From Pseudogulbenkiania sp. MAI-1 (GTDB taxonomy: Bacteria; Pseudomonadota; Gammaproteobacteria; Burkholderiales; Chromobacteriaceae), in NCBI RefSeq assembly GCF_000527175.1, contig NZ_AZUR01000001.1:903011-967010 (forward strand): a DNA stretch of 64,000 nucleotides, written 5' to 3'. Below, in pieces: positions 52,278 through 63,135 of this stretch. Each line of letters opens with the position of its first letter. Positions within the stretch are counted from its first letter, which is position 1. The notes below the pieces were generated by a model. That model saw only the letters and a list, made by a program, of their open reading frames with translations, was not told where the DNA came from and searched no databases. The translations under genes were made by a program, and so were the position numbers.

Positions 52278-52283
52278 TATAAT
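52278..52283 (+). promoter_or_regulatory. Candidate -10 element for rpmB-rpmG
   Basis: A perfect TATAAT occurs in the pyrG-rpmB divergent gap, 112 bases before rpmB. No good -35 is found at 16-18 bases; TTGCTG at 52252 is 20 bases away. A second AT-rich TATAAA lies closer to the gene. Confidence 0.4.
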
Positions 52284-52395
52284 CGACAGCAATCATTCCG
52301 GGTAGAGGGCGAGTCGCCGTGTGAACGGTTTTCCTTGCCTATCTGCCTGTTTCTATGTTATAAAGCCAGCTTTTACCGGTTTTGGGAGTTTAACC

Positions 52396-52629
52396 ATGGC
52401 GCGAGTTTGCAAAGTCACCGGCAAGCGTCCGATGACCGGGAACAATGTTTCCCACGCCAACAACAAGACGAAACGTCGTTTCCTGCCGAACCTGCAATAT
52501 CGCAAGTTCTGGGTAGAGAGCGAAAACCGCTGGGTGCGTCTGCGCGTATCCAACGCCGCACTGCGTACCATCGACAAGCTGGGTATCGAAGTAGTCCTGG
52601 CCGATCTGCGCGCACGCGGCGAGATCTGA
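52396..52629 (+). CDS. rpmB: 50S ribosomal protein L28
   Basis: A 77-residue ribosomal protein, complete from MARVCKVTGKRPMTGNNVSH to VVLADLRARGEI. It is followed 34 bases later by rpmG, the universal pairing. The start at ATG 52396 follows GGGAG; the upstream in-frame extension is leader sequence. Confidence 0.98.
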   Translation: MARVCKVTGKRPMTGNNVSHANNKTKRRFLPNLQYRKFWVESENRWVRLRVSNAALRTIDKLGIEVVLADLRARGEI

Positions 52630-52663
52630 TAGCGGCTCATCAAGATAGCGACTGAGGTATACC

Positions 52664-52819
52664 ATGCGCGATAAGATTAAACTGGAATCCACCGCCGGCA
52701 CTGGCCACTTCTACACCACCACGAAGAACAAGCGCACGATGCCGGAAAAGATGGAGATCAAGAAATTTGATCCCGTCGCACGTAAACACGTGACCTACAA
52801 AGAAACCAAGCTGAAGTAA
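52664..52819 (+). CDS. rpmG: 50S ribosomal protein L33
   Basis: A 51-residue protein, MRDKIKLESTAGTGHFYTTT to HVTYKETKLK, located just after rpmB. It has no cysteines, so it is the zinc-free (C-minus) form of L33. A clear terminator follows, ending the two-gene unit. Confidence 0.97.
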   Translation: MRDKIKLESTAGTGHFYTTTKNKRTMPEKMEIKKFDPVARKHVTYKETKLK

Positions 52820-52843
52820 TCGACGCTTGCTTTCTATATGAAG

Positions 52844-52877
52844 AACCCTTCGCTGGTGCACGGCGAAGGGTTTTTTG
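52844..52877 (+). terminator. Terminator after rpmG
   Basis: The stem AACCCTTCG / CGAAGGGTT with an 11-base loop is followed by TTTTTTG. Confidence 0.9.
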
Positions 52878-52931
52878 TTGCCTGTTCTCATCAAGGCCGC
52901 TGCTCCCCATAGGGGAGGGCGGCCTTGTCCA

Positions 52932-53633
52932 TCAGGCGAGCGGGCGGCGCGTAGCGATCAGATAGTTGACGTCGGTGTCGCTGCTTAGCGAGTACACCCG
53001 GGTCAGCGGGTTGTAGCTCATACCGGAGACGTCCTCCAGCTCGAGTCCGGCGTGGCGGGCGATGCGGCCGAGCTCAGACGGCTTGATGAAGCGGCCGTAC
53101 TCGTGCGTGCCGCGCGGCAGCATGCCGAGCAGGTACTCGGCCGCCAGCACCGCCAGCAGGTAGGACTTGGCGTTGCGATTGAGAGTGGAGAAGAACACCC
53201 AGCCGCCCGGCTTGACCAGCTGCGCACAGCTGCGCACCACGCTCTCCGGGTCCGGCACGTGTTCCAGCATTTCCATGCAGGTCACCACGTCGAAGTGCGC
53301 CGGCAGCTCTTCGGCCAGCGTTTCCACCGCCACGCAGCGGTAATCGACGCTGACGCCGGTTTCGAGGCTGTGCAGCTGCGCCACCTTCAGCGATTTCTTG
53401 GCCAGGTCGATGCCGGTCACGTGGGCGCCTTTCTGCGCCATGCTCTCGGCCAGGATGCCGCCACCGCAGCCGACGTCGAGCACGGTCTTGCCGGCTAGCG
53501 CGGCGCGGCTGTCGATGTAGCCCAGCCGCAGCGGGTTGATCTCGTGCAGCGGCTTGAATTCGCTTTCCTTGTCCCACCACTTGTGGGCTAGCTGGCTGAA
53601 TTTGTCCAGCTCCAGTTCGTCGACGTTGCTCAT
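52932..53633 (-). CDS. ubiG: Ubiquinone biosynthesis O-methyltransferase UbiG
   Basis: SAM-dependent methyltransferase for both O-methylations in ubiquinone synthesis. The 233 residues include FSQLAHKWWDKESEFKPLHE (family hallmark), the SAM loop VLDVGCGGGILAESMAQKGA, TCMEMLEHVPDPESVV and HEYGRFIKPSEL. ATG 53633 (MSNVDELELDKF) lies five bases after the mtaD stop, so the two are cotranscribed. Confidence 0.96.
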   Translation of the reverse strand: MSNVDELELDKFSQLAHKWWDKESEFKPLHEINPLRLGYIDSRAALAGKTVLDVGCGGGILAESMAQKGAHVTGIDLAKKSLKVAQLHSLETGVSVDYRCVAVETLAEELPAHFDVVTCMEMLEHVPDPESVVRSCAQLVKPGGWVFFSTLNRNAKSYLLAVLAAEYLLGMLPRGTHEYGRFIKPSELGRIARHAGLELEDVSGMSYNPLTRVYSLSSDTDVNYLIATRRPLA

Positions 53634-53638
53634 GTTCT

Positions 53639-54958
53639 TCACTTTGCCAGGATGCGGTTGCGCCAGTCGGCGGCCTTGGCCTTCAGGGCCGCTTCGTCCA
53701 GCGTGGTGAGGGTGCGCTCGCTCAGCAGCGCCTCTCCTTTGACCCAGGTGTGCGTCACCTGTTCACGGCCGGCGGCATAGACCACGTGCGAGATCGGGTC
53801 GAATGCCGGCGCGGTCTCGATGGCGGACAGATCGAGGGCGATCAGGTCGGCCTGTTTGCCGACCCGGATACTGCCGACCTTGTCGTCGATGCCGAGCGCC
53901 TTGGCGCCGTTGAGCGTGGCCATACGGATGGCGGTGGCGGCGGGGACGGCGGTCGGGTCGAGCGTGCCCACCTTGGCCAGCAGCGCGGTGAGGCGGGTTT
54001 CGGCCAGCATGTCGAGCTTGTTGTTGGAGGCGGCGCCGTCGGTGCCGATGCCAACCGTCACGCCGGCATCCAGCATCTTCTTCACCGGGGCGATGCCCGA
54101 GGCCAGTTTCATGTTGGAAGCGGGGTTGTGCGCGACCGACACGCCATGACGCGCCACCAGTTCGATTTCCTCGTCGGTGAGGTGCACCATGTGCGCGGCA
54201 ATCAGCCGCGGCGACAACAGGCCCAGCTCCTTCAGGCGGGCCAGCGGGCGTTGCTGGCGTTCCTGCACGCTGCCGCTGACCTCGTCCGCCGTTTCGTGGA
54301 TGTGGCAGTGGATCAGCATGTCTTCCTGCTCGGCCAGCATCGCCACCTTGCGGAAGGTGTCGTCGGACACGGTGTACGGCGCATGCGGCGCCAGCGTGAA
54401 GGTGACCAGTTCTTCGCCGAGGAATTCGCGGCGCTCGGCCAGGCTCTTGCTGATGTAGTCGTCGGCGTTGGCGCCGTAGTTGGTCGGAAACTCCAGGATG
54501 GAACAGCCGACGAAGGTCCGCATACCCGAGGCCAAGCCGGCACGGGCCATGGCGGCATGGTAGAAATACATGTCGTTGATGGTGGTGGTGCCGCCGCGTA
54601 TCATCTCCGCCATCGCGATCAGCGCGCCGTCGAACACGAAATCGTCGCGTACGTGCTTGCCTTCGGCCGGCCAGATATGGTTGTTCAGCCAGTCCATCAG
54701 CGCCTTGTCGTCGGCCAGGCCGCGCAGCAGGGTCATGGCCGAGTGGCCGTGCAGGTTGATCAGGCCGGGCATCAGCACATGGTGCGGCAGATCGACATGC
54801 CGTGTGGCGGAAACCGCCGCAAGCTGGCCGGCTGGCATAATTGCTTCGATTCTGCCATTCTTGATGGCTATGGCATGATTCTCCAGCACCTCGCCGTCCG
54901 TTTCGACGGTGATCATCCAGCGCGCGCTGACCGTCATGTCATACTGTGGTCGTGTCAT
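53639..54958 (-). CDS. mtaD: TRZ/ATZ-family hydrolase, 5'-methylthioadenosine/S-adenosylhomocysteine deaminase
   Basis: A metal-dependent amidohydrolase of 439 residues. Metal and catalytic residues are in INLHGHSAMTLLRG, HCHIHETADEVSG, AAHMVHLTDEEI and GIGTDGAASNNKLDMLAE. It probably deaminates methylthioadenosine or S-adenosylhomocysteine, which suits the neighbouring SAM-dependent ubiG; other deaminated purine or triazine substrates are possible. It is immediately upstream of ubiG, a common betaproteobacterial order. Confidence 0.9.
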   Translation of the reverse strand: MTRPQYDMTVSARWMITVETDGEVLENHAIAIKNGRIEAIMPAGQLAAVSATRHVDLPHHVLMPGLINLHGHSAMTLLRGLADDKALMDWLNNHIWPAEGKHVRDDFVFDGALIAMAEMIRGGTTTINDMYFYHAAMARAGLASGMRTFVGCSILEFPTNYGANADDYISKSLAERREFLGEELVTFTLAPHAPYTVSDDTFRKVAMLAEQEDMLIHCHIHETADEVSGSVQERQQRPLARLKELGLLSPRLIAAHMVHLTDEEIELVARHGVSVAHNPASNMKLASGIAPVKKMLDAGVTVGIGTDGAASNNKLDMLAETRLTALLAKVGTLDPTAVPAATAIRMATLNGAKALGIDDKVGSIRVGKQADLIALDLSAIETAPAFDPISHVVYAAGREQVTHTWVKGEALLSERTLTTLDEAALKAKAADWRNRILAK

Positions 54959-55113
54959 CTTTGCTCGAACTGCCTATCCTTTGGTATAAGTTCTGCGGAT
55001 TGTAGGCGCGTGAAACAGGCAAGGCAATCGACGGGTAGGGGTATACTCCCGCCCGAATTAGGTAAACGTATCAATAACAACTAAATGCCGGGATCTGACC
55101 CCGCTTGACCCTG

Positions 55114-57960
55114 ATGGACCATAAAAACATGACATCGTCGCGCCAATCAGTCGTCAACCAGACCGTCTCTTCGCGCTTTTCGCTCCGGGTCGTGGTGCTC
55201 GCTGCCGTGATTCTCGGCGTGCTGATCCCGGCCTCCATCATCACGGTGCTGGGCTTCGGCCTGCAGCGCGACAACATGGTGGCGCAGCTGGAGACCGACC
55301 AGCGCCGCCTGCTGGATATCGTGGCGTTGGGCATGCAGGAGCCGCTGTGGAACCTCAGCCGCCAGGCCGGCAGCCCGCTGATCGCGTCGGTGATGGAGGA
55401 TGATCGGGTCATTTCGGTGCGAGTGACCGATACCCAGTCCAACACGGTCTTTCTCTATGCGCTGCGCAGCGAACGCCGCCTCGGCAGCGTGTCCTTCGTG
55501 CAGAAGCCGGTCATCTACCGCGGCGAGGAGATCGGCCAGGTCACCATCGAATTCGATACCGAACACCTGGCCATCGCCCAGGGCAACCAGCTCAAGAACC
55601 TGCTGATGATCCTGTTCGCCCAGCTGGGGCTGTCCATCCTGCTGATCGTCGGCATTCTGCATTCCCGCTTCCTGAAACCGATGCGGACGCTGACCGAGCA
55701 GGCGACCCATCTGGCCGAGCTGCATCTGGATACCCCCTTCGTCTGGGAGCGCAAGGACGAGATCGGGCGGCTGGGGCGCCATCTCGAGTGGACCCGCGCC
55801 GAACTCAAGCGCCTGATCGACGAGTTGCGCGCCAAGACCCTGGCGCTGGAGTCGGACATCGCCCGGCGCCGCGAGGTCGAGGATGCCCTGCGCCGTTCCG
55901 AGAACAAGTACCGCGAGCTGTTCTGGTCCAACCTCGACGGCATCGTGATCAGCTCGCTCGACGGCCAGGTGATCGACGCCAACCCGGCCTTCCTCAACCT
56001 GATGTGCTACAGCCTCGACCAGCTCAAGCTGCAGAATTTCTGGTCGCTGATCGCGCCCGAGAGCGAAGGGCTGGAACGCTTCAACCTCGATAACAAGGTG
56101 CTGCGCTTCGGCTACTGCGACGAGTTCGAGGCCAGCTACATCAACCGTTTCGGTAACGTCGTCCCGGTCAGCGTGAAGACCGTGGCGATGCGTGATTCCT
56201 TCGGTCGCATCAACGCCGTGTGGCGCATGGTGCGCGACATCTCCGAGAAGCGCGTGGCGGAAGAGCGCATGCAACTGGCGGCCAAGGTGTTCGAGAACAC
56301 CGTCGAAGGCATCATGATCACTGACGCCGACAAGCGCATCCGCAGCGTCAACAAGGCGTTCAGCCAGATCACCGGCTTCAGTCAGCAGGAAGTGCTGGGG
56401 CAGAAGCCGGACATGCTGTCATCCGGCCGTCACGACGAAACGTTCTACGAGGCGATGTGGAGCGCCATCACCGAGCACGGCTCCTGGCAGGGCGAACTGT
56501 GGAATCGCCGCAAGAACGGCGAAGTCTATCCGGAGTGGCTGGCGATCAATGCCGTCCGCAATGCGGTGGGTGAAGTCACCCATTACGTGGCTGTCTTCAG
56601 CGATCTGTCGGAGCGCAAGGCGGCCGACGAACGCATCCAGTTCCTGGCGCATTTCGATGTGCTGACAGGCTTGCCGAACCGCGCGCATATCCAGGACCGC
56701 GTCGAACTGGCGATCCAGAACGCCACACGCGACAACGAACGGCTGGCGCTCTTGCTGCTCGACCTCGACCGCTTCAAGACCATCAACGAGTCGCTCGGCC
56801 ACTCCGCCGGCGACGCCTTGCTGCAGGTGCTGGCCGAGCGCATCCGCTCGACGCTGTTGACCGGCGAGGTGGTGGCGCGCCAGGGGGGCGACGAGTTCAT
56901 CGTGCTGCTGCCGCTGATCGCCGATCCGGGCAGCGCGGCATTGGCGGCCGAGCGTATCCGCGAGGTGCTGGAGCCGCCGGTGGAGCTGTTCAACCATTCG
57001 ATCTCGATCACCCCGTCGATCGGCATCAGCGTGTTCCCGGACGACGGCCGCGACTTCGAGACCCTGGTGCGCAACGCCGACGCCGCCATGTACCACGCCA
57101 AGTCAGCCGGACGCAACAGCTACAAGTTCTATACCGCCGATCTGAACGCGCGGGCGCGCGAAATCCTCGAGATCGAGAGCCAGCTGCGCTACGCGCTGGA
57201 GCGCGACGAGTTCGTGCTGCACTACCAGCCGCAGGTCAACCTCAAAACCGGGCAGATCATCGGCGCCGAAGCGCTGATCCGCTGGCAGCACCCCGATCTG
57301 GGCTTGCTGGGGCCGGTACGCTTCATCGAAGTGGCCGAGGAGCGCGGCTTCATCGTGCAGATCGGCAACTGGGTGATCCAGGAGGCGTGTCGTCAGCTGG
57401 CGCTATGGCGCCGCCAGGGCCTGCCGCGCATTTCGCTGGCCGTGAACCTGTCGACGCTGCAGTTCAAGCAGCAGGATCTGGCGGTGAACTTGCATCAGGC
57501 GCTGTCGGCGCATGGCCTGTCGGGCGGCGACCTGGACGTCGAGGTGACCGAGAGCGTGATCATGGACGATGTCGAAACGACCATCCTCACCATCGACCGC
57601 ATCAAGAGCATGGGTCTGCAGCTGTCGATCGACGACTTCGGCACCGGCTATTCCAGTCTGTCCTACCTCAAGCGTTTCAAGGCGGACAAGCTGAAGATCG
57701 ACCGCTCCTTCGTGCGTGATATTCCGATGGATGCGGACGATTCCGCCATCGCCCGCGCCATCATCAACATGGCCAAGAACCTGAACATGACGGTGATCGC
57801 GGAAGGGGTGGAAACCATCGAACAGTGGAAATTCCTCGACCGTGAGGGCTGTCACGCGGCCCAGGGCTATCTGCTGGCGAAGCCGGTCCCGGCCAAGGAG
57901 TTCGAGAAACTGCTGGAGAAGGGCGTGCTGCTGCCGGAGATGTTGGCATCCAGCGTCTGA
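55114..57960 (+). CDS. Membrane-bound PAS-GGDEF-EAL protein
   Basis: A c-di-GMP enzyme of about 948 residues. Transmembrane helix 1 (about 20-45) and helix 2 (about 165-190) flank a periplasmic sensor domain; HAMP and a short coiled coil follow. Two PAS domains lie at about 265-385 and 390-505. The GGDEF domain is intact (RQGGDEFIVLLPLI, near 590) and the EAL domain is intact (GAEALIRWQHPD, DDFGTGYSSLSYLKRFK, AEGVETIEQW). The net activity cannot be predicted. The start is ambiguous between ATG 55114 and ATG 55129; neither has a clear Shine-Dalgarno. It is a single gene with its own terminator. Confidence 0.92.
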   Translation: MDHKNMTSSRQSVVNQTVSSRFSLRVVVLAAVILGVLIPASIITVLGFGLQRDNMVAQLETDQRRLLDIVALGMQEPLWNLSRQAGSPLIASVMEDDRVISVRVTDTQSNTVFLYALRSERRLGSVSFVQKPVIYRGEEIGQVTIEFDTEHLAIAQGNQLKNLLMILFAQLGLSILLIVGILHSRFLKPMRTLTEQATHLAELHLDTPFVWERKDEIGRLGRHLEWTRAELKRLIDELRAKTLALESDIARRREVEDALRRSENKYRELFWSNLDGIVISSLDGQVIDANPAFLNLMCYSLDQLKLQNFWSLIAPESEGLERFNLDNKVLRFGYCDEFEASYINRFGNVVPVSVKTVAMRDSFGRINAVWRMVRDISEKRVAEERMQLAAKVFENTVEGIMITDADKRIRSVNKAFSQITGFSQQEVLGQKPDMLSSGRHDETFYEAMWSAITEHGSWQGELWNRRKNGEVYPEWLAINAVRNAVGEVTHYVAVFSDLSERKAADERIQFLAHFDVLTGLPNRAHIQDRVELAIQNATRDNERLALLLLDLDRFKTINESLGHSAGDALLQVLAERIRSTLLTGEVVARQGGDEFIVLLPLIADPGSAALAAERIREVLEPPVELFNHSISITPSIGISVFPDDGRDFETLVRNADAAMYHAKSAGRNSYKFYTADLNARAREILEIESQLRYALERDEFVLHYQPQVNLKTGQIIGAEALIRWQHPDLGLLGPVRFIEVAEERGFIVQIGNWVIQEACRQLALWRRQGLPRISLAVNLSTLQFKQQDLAVNLHQALSAHGLSGGDLDVEVTESVIMDDVETTILTIDRIKSMGLQLSIDDFGTGYSSLSYLKRFKADKLKIDRSFVRDIPMDADDSAIARAIINMAKNLNMTVIAEGVETIEQWKFLDREGCHAAQGYLLAKPVPAKEFEKLLEKGVLLPEMLASSV

Positions 57961-57982
57961 CCGGCGCCGCCGTGGCGCCGAC

Positions 57983-58024
57983 AAAAAGCGTGGCCGACGC
58001 ATTGTGCTTCGGCCACGCTTTTTT
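57983..58024 (+). terminator. Terminator after the PAS-GGDEF-EAL gene
   Basis: A 15-bp perfect stem (AAAAAGCGTGGCCGA and its complement) with an 11-base loop, ending in a T-run. Confidence 0.9.
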
Positions 58025-58090
58025 GCTTGCCGGCCCGAGAGGCGCTATTGCTGCCCCGTAGGGCGTCCCCATCGGGACCGCTCCGCTGGA

Positions 58091-58125
58091 TACAAAAAAC
58101 CCGCACAGCCAATGGGTGCGGGTTT
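58091..58125 (-). terminator. Terminator after lysS
   Basis: On the minus strand, AAACCCGCAC and GTGCGGGTTT form a 10-bp stem followed by six T's; it lies 29 bases past the lysS stop. Confidence 0.85.
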
Positions 58126-58153
58126 CGTGTGTTGCAGTCGGGCTTGTCGGTTA

Positions 58154-59656
<1,503 letters not shown>

Positions 59657-59724
59657 GATCACTCCAATGACTATTCTTTGTCGGGGGCGGAGGGTGCGGT
59701 TCCGCCCCGTGTGCAGGGCCAGGC

Positions 59725-60832
59725 TCAGACGCCCTGCTTGAGACTTTCCTCGATGAAGCCGTCGAGGTCGCCGTCCATCACGGACTTGATGTTGCCGACC
59801 TCGTAGCTGGTGCGCAGATCCTTGATGCGCGACTGGTCGAAGACGTAAGAGCGGATCTGGTGGCCCCAGCCCACGTCGGTCTTGGTGTCTTCCAGCGCCT
59901 GCTTGGCTTCGTTGCGCTTTTTCATTTCCAGCTCGTAGAGCTTGGCGCGCAGCATCTGCATCGCTTCGTCGCGGTTGCGGTGCTGCGAGCGGTCGTTCTG
60001 GCACTGCACCACGATGCCGGTCGGATTGTGCGTGATGCGCACCGCCGAGTCGGTCTTGTTGATGTGCTGGCCGCCGGCGCCGGAAGCGCGGTAGGTGTCC
60101 ACACGCAGGTCGGCCGGGTTGATCTCGATCTCGAACGAATCATCCACTTCCGGATAGACGAACACCGACGAGAACGAGGTGTGGCGGCGGGCGTTGGAGT
60201 CGAACGGCGAGACGCGCACCAGGCGGTGCACGCCGGTCTCGGTGCGCAGCAGGCCGAAGGCATATTCGCCGCTGATCTTCAGGGTGGCGCTGGTGATGCC
60301 GGCCACTTCGCCCTCGGATTCTTCCAGGATTTCGACCTTGAAGCCTTTGCGCTCGGCGTAGCGGGTATACATGCGCAGCAGCATGCCGGCCCAGTCCTGT
60401 GCCTCGGTGCCGCCGGCGCCGGCCTGGATGTCCAGGAAGCAGTTGTTCGGGTCCATCGGGTCGTGGAACATGCGGCGGAATTCGAGCTGGGCCAGCTTGG
60501 CCTCGGCTTGGGCCAGGTCGTCCTGCACCGCCAGGATGGTGTCGGCGTCGTCTTCTTCGCGCGCCATGTCGAACAGGTCGCGGCTGTCGTTGACGGTGTT
60601 GCTGATACCGTCGATGACCAGCACCACGTCTTCCAGTTGCTTGCGTTCACGGCCCAGATCCTGGGCGCGCTTGGGGTCGTTCCAGATTTCCGGGTCTTCG
60701 GTCAGGCGGACGACTTCTTCCAGACGGTCACATTTGCCGTCGTAGTCAAAGATACCCCCGAATGGCGCTGGTGCGGGCGGCCAGATCGGCAATCTTGGCA
60801 TCGATCTGGTTCAGGACTTCCACTTCGATCAT
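59725..60832 (-). CDS. prfB: Peptide chain release factor 2, with programmed +1 frameshift
   Basis: Releases peptides at UGA and UAA. Translation starts at ATG 60832: 28 codons from MIEVEVLNQIDAKIADLAAR to RGYL are followed by an in-frame UGA (60746-60748). After a +1 shift the frame continues DYDGKCDRLEE to TGA at 59725, for about 368 residues in total. The RF2 stop-recognition motif SPF (RVSPFDSN) and the catalytic GGQ (SGAGGQHINKTD) are present. Treating the second frame alone as the gene would miss the true N-terminus. It is upstream of lysS. Confidence 0.97.
60745..60760 (-). promoter_or_regulatory. prfB autoregulatory frameshift site
   Basis: The minus strand reads CGGGGGTATCTTTGAC: an internal Shine-Dalgarno-like GGGGG three bases before the slippery CTT, then the poorly terminating TGA C. 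This differs in only the first base from the well-known E. coli site. Low RF2 favours the +1 shift, so RF2 controls its own synthesis. Confidence 0.95.
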
Positions 60833-60891
60833 CTCAACAACTCCCAATTGCTATACGTAAAAACAGAAAATGCCGGCCCGATCTAAAGACA

Positions 60892-60917
60892 AAAAGCGCA
60901 CCTCGCGGTGCGCTTTT
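60892..60917 (-). terminator. Terminator after mdh
   Basis: An 11-bp perfect stem (AAAAGCGCACC / GGTGCGCTTTT) with loop TCGC; on the minus strand it is followed by TTTTGTCTTT-like sequence. It separates mdh from prfB. Confidence 0.85.
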
Positions 60918-60939
60918 GCATGAACCGGCTGAATACTGC

Positions 60940-61917
60940 TTAGAGCAGGTGGGCCACGCCCGCGCGCTCTTCTTCCAGTTCGGCCAGGGTCAGGTTCATG
61001 CGTTCGCGGCTGAACTCGTCGATCTCAAGGCCTTGAACAATCGTGTATTTGCCATTTTCGCACACAACCGGGAAGCCGTACATGACGCCTTCCGGAATGC
61101 CGTAGGAACCGTCGGACGGAATGCCCATGGTCACCCACTTGCCGTTGGTGCCCAGCACCCAGTCGCGGATGTGGTCGATGGCGGCGTTGGCGGCGGAGGC
61201 AGCCGACGACAGGCCGCGCGCTTCGATGATGGCGGCGCCGCGCTTGCCCACGGTCGGCAGGAACACGTCGCGGTTCCAGGCTTCGTCGTTGATCTTGGCC
61301 TTGAGCGATTCGCCGTTCACGGTGGCGAAGCGGTAGTCGGCATACATGGTCGGGGAGTGGTTGCCCCAGACCAGCATGTGTTCGATGTCGGCCACGGCGG
61401 TGCCGGTCTTGGCGGCGAGCTGCGACAGGGCACGGTTGTGGTCAAGGCGCAACATGGCGGTGAAGTTTTTCGGATCGAGATCCGGAGCGCTCTTCATGGC
61501 GATGTAGGCGTTGGTGTTGGCCGGGTTGCCCACCACCAGCACCTTCACGTTGCGGTCGGCGTGGTCGTTCAGCGCCTTGCCCTGAACGGTGAAGATGGCG
61601 CCGTTGGCTTCCAGCAGGTCCTTGCGCTCCATGCCTTTGCTGCGCGGGCGGGCGCCAACCAGCAGGGCGATCTGAGCGTCCTTGAAAGCCACGTTCGGGT
61701 CGTCGGTGGCGATCATGCCGGCCAGCAGCGGGAAGGCGCAGTCTTCCAGTTCCATCATCACGCCTTTCACGGCGTTCTGGGCTTGCGGCAGGTCCAGGAG
61801 TTGCAGGATGACGGGCTGGTCTTTGCCCAGCATTTCACCGCTGGCAATGCGGAACAGCAGGCTGTAGCCAATCTGGCCGGCCGCACCGGTCACGGCAACG
61901 CGTACAGGGGCTTTCAT
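60940..61917 (-). CDS. mdh: Malate dehydrogenase
   Basis: NAD-dependent enzyme of the TCA cycle; 325 residues of the type found in Beta/Gammaproteobacteria with MDH like the cytosolic eukaryotic form. It has the Rossmann motif VAVTGAAGQIGYSLLFRIAS, the active-site loop around VGARPRSKGMERKDLL, VVGNPANTNAYIA, and the catalytic histidine in VWGNHSPTMYAD. ATG 61917 is preceded by AAGGAGAG. It is divergent from the GntR gene with a 197-base gap containing a palindrome. Confidence 0.97.
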   Translation of the reverse strand: MKAPVRVAVTGAAGQIGYSLLFRIASGEMLGKDQPVILQLLDLPQAQNAVKGVMMELEDCAFPLLAGMIATDDPNVAFKDAQIALLVGARPRSKGMERKDLLEANGAIFTVQGKALNDHADRNVKVLVVGNPANTNAYIAMKSAPDLDPKNFTAMLRLDHNRALSQLAAKTGTAVADIEHMLVWGNHSPTMYADYRFATVNGESLKAKINDEAWNRDVFLPTVGKRGAAIIEARGLSSAASAANAAIDHIRDWVLGTNGKWVTMGIPSDGSYGIPEGVMYGFPVVCENGKYTIVQGLEIDEFSRERMNLTLAELEEERAGVAHLL

Positions 61918-62057
61918 TGGGGGGCTCTCCTTTATTCGACGTGTGATGAGATGAATGTTGCTGCGCACTAATGGCTGTTCCAAGTCTACCACGAGGTCCG
62001 GCGCTTGTGACCGTGGATTCCCCATCACTTTTTCTGATATGATCCATAAGGACTTAT

Positions 62058-62071
62058 GTCTTATATAAGAC
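62058..62071. promoter_or_regulatory. Putative GntR (UTRA-type) operator palindrome
   Basis: GTCTTATATAAGAC is a perfect 14-bp palindrome in the mdh-GntR gap, 44 bases before the regulator start. HutC-type GntR operators are AT-rich palindromes centred on a TA step with GT and AC ends, which this resembles. It is the only perfect palindrome noticed there. Confidence 0.55.
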
Positions 62072-62114
62072 TTCTCTTTACGCTTGATTTGTTTGATGAT
62101 AAAAAGTACACAAC

Positions 62115-62846
62115 ATGAATCGAAACCAGCTCCGGCGCCGGCCGTTGTACGAGCAAATCAAGTCGCTGCTGATGCAGCGTATCAACGACGGGGAGTGGCA
62201 GGTCGACGAGGCGCTGCCGAGTGAATGGGATCTGGCCGAGGAGTTGTCGGTCAGTCAGGGAACCATCCGCCGCGCGCTGACCGAGCTGGTGCAGGAAGAG
62301 GTGCTGTACCGCCAGCAGGGCAGGGGGACCTTCGTCGCCGAGTCCGTCAGCGATTGGGGCGCGGCCTTGCTGGGGGATCCGAGCTCGGTTGGAACCGGCG
62401 GGTCGGTTCCGCAGGTCGAGTTGTTGAGCTGTTCGCGCGCCAACGCGTCGGTGGAGATGGCCGAGGCACTGGGGTTGCGGCGCGGCGAGCCGCTGTGGCG
62501 GCTCCGGCAGCTGTGGCGCTACCAGGGCCAGCCGATCGCGGTCGACGATGCCTATCTGTCCTGCGAGAAGTTCGAAGGTCTGGATGCGCGGTGGTTGCGG
62601 CAGTTCGGCGGCGGGGTGTATGCCACGTTGCAGCGTCGCTACGGCGTCCGGGTCGTGGTCAAGTCCGAGCAGTTTCGCGCCGAGGTGCTGCCCCGAGAGG
62701 AAGCTTCGCTGCTGGGGCAGGTCACGGGTCTCGAAGTCCCGTCGTTATCGGTGTTGCGTCTGTCGGTGTCGATGACCGGGGAGCCGGTCGAGTGGCGGCA
62801 ACGCTACTGTCTGACGCAGCAATTTGCCTATGTCATTGCGCCGTGA
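62115..62846 (+). CDS. GntR-family transcriptional regulator with UTRA domain
   Basis: A 243-residue HutC-subfamily regulator. The winged helix (about 8-75) contains LPSEWDLAEELSVSQGTIRR and LYRQQGRGTFVAES. The UTRA ligand domain (about 95-240) has RRGEPLWRLRQLWRYQGQPI and DDAYLSCEKFEGLD. It lies between mdh and sdhCDA, so it most likely senses a metabolite of the TCA cycle or a linked pathway and regulates one or both. The ligand is unknown. Confidence 0.9.
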   Translation: MNRNQLRRRPLYEQIKSLLMQRINDGEWQVDEALPSEWDLAEELSVSQGTIRRALTELVQEEVLYRQQGRGTFVAESVSDWGAALLGDPSSVGTGGSVPQVELLSCSRANASVEMAEALGLRRGEPLWRLRQLWRYQGQPIAVDDAYLSCEKFEGLDARWLRQFGGGVYATLQRRYGVRVVVKSEQFRAEVLPREEASLLGQVTGLEVPSLSVLRLSVSMTGEPVEWRQRYCLTQQFAYVIAP

Positions 62847-63135
62847 GGTGCCAGTTGTCGGACGCTGTCTACAGTAACGGCGAAGCGCTGGCAGGCTTAG
62901 CCAAAAAGCGACGTGATTTTGCAAAAACCGGCCAAGCCGGGAAGGGTTTTTGATAAAATTCCGGGTTCATGTTGCACCTGCAGCACGTGGATGAATGTGA
63001 TGCGAGAGGGTGCGGCATGGGAGTCGAATCGACGATCGTGCGCTTTACAAAACAAAATGCGATCGTCACTGGGCGGCTTCAGTCATGAAGCCACGGTATA
63101 ACCACTTGGTTAAAAAAAGCATCCAAGGAAGCCAT
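62847..63135 (+). other. Gap upstream of sdhC
   Basis: 289 bases without a gene. It contains an AT-rich stretch near 62910-62960 with a possible -10 (GATAAAATT) that could be the sdh promoter. No clear second copy of the GTCTTATATAAGAC palindrome was seen. Confidence 0.3.

Noticed and set aside
59860..61971. A 703-codon open frame antisense to prfB and mdh
   Set aside because: Both sense genes are unambiguous; the antisense translation is composition-driven and starts inside prfB.
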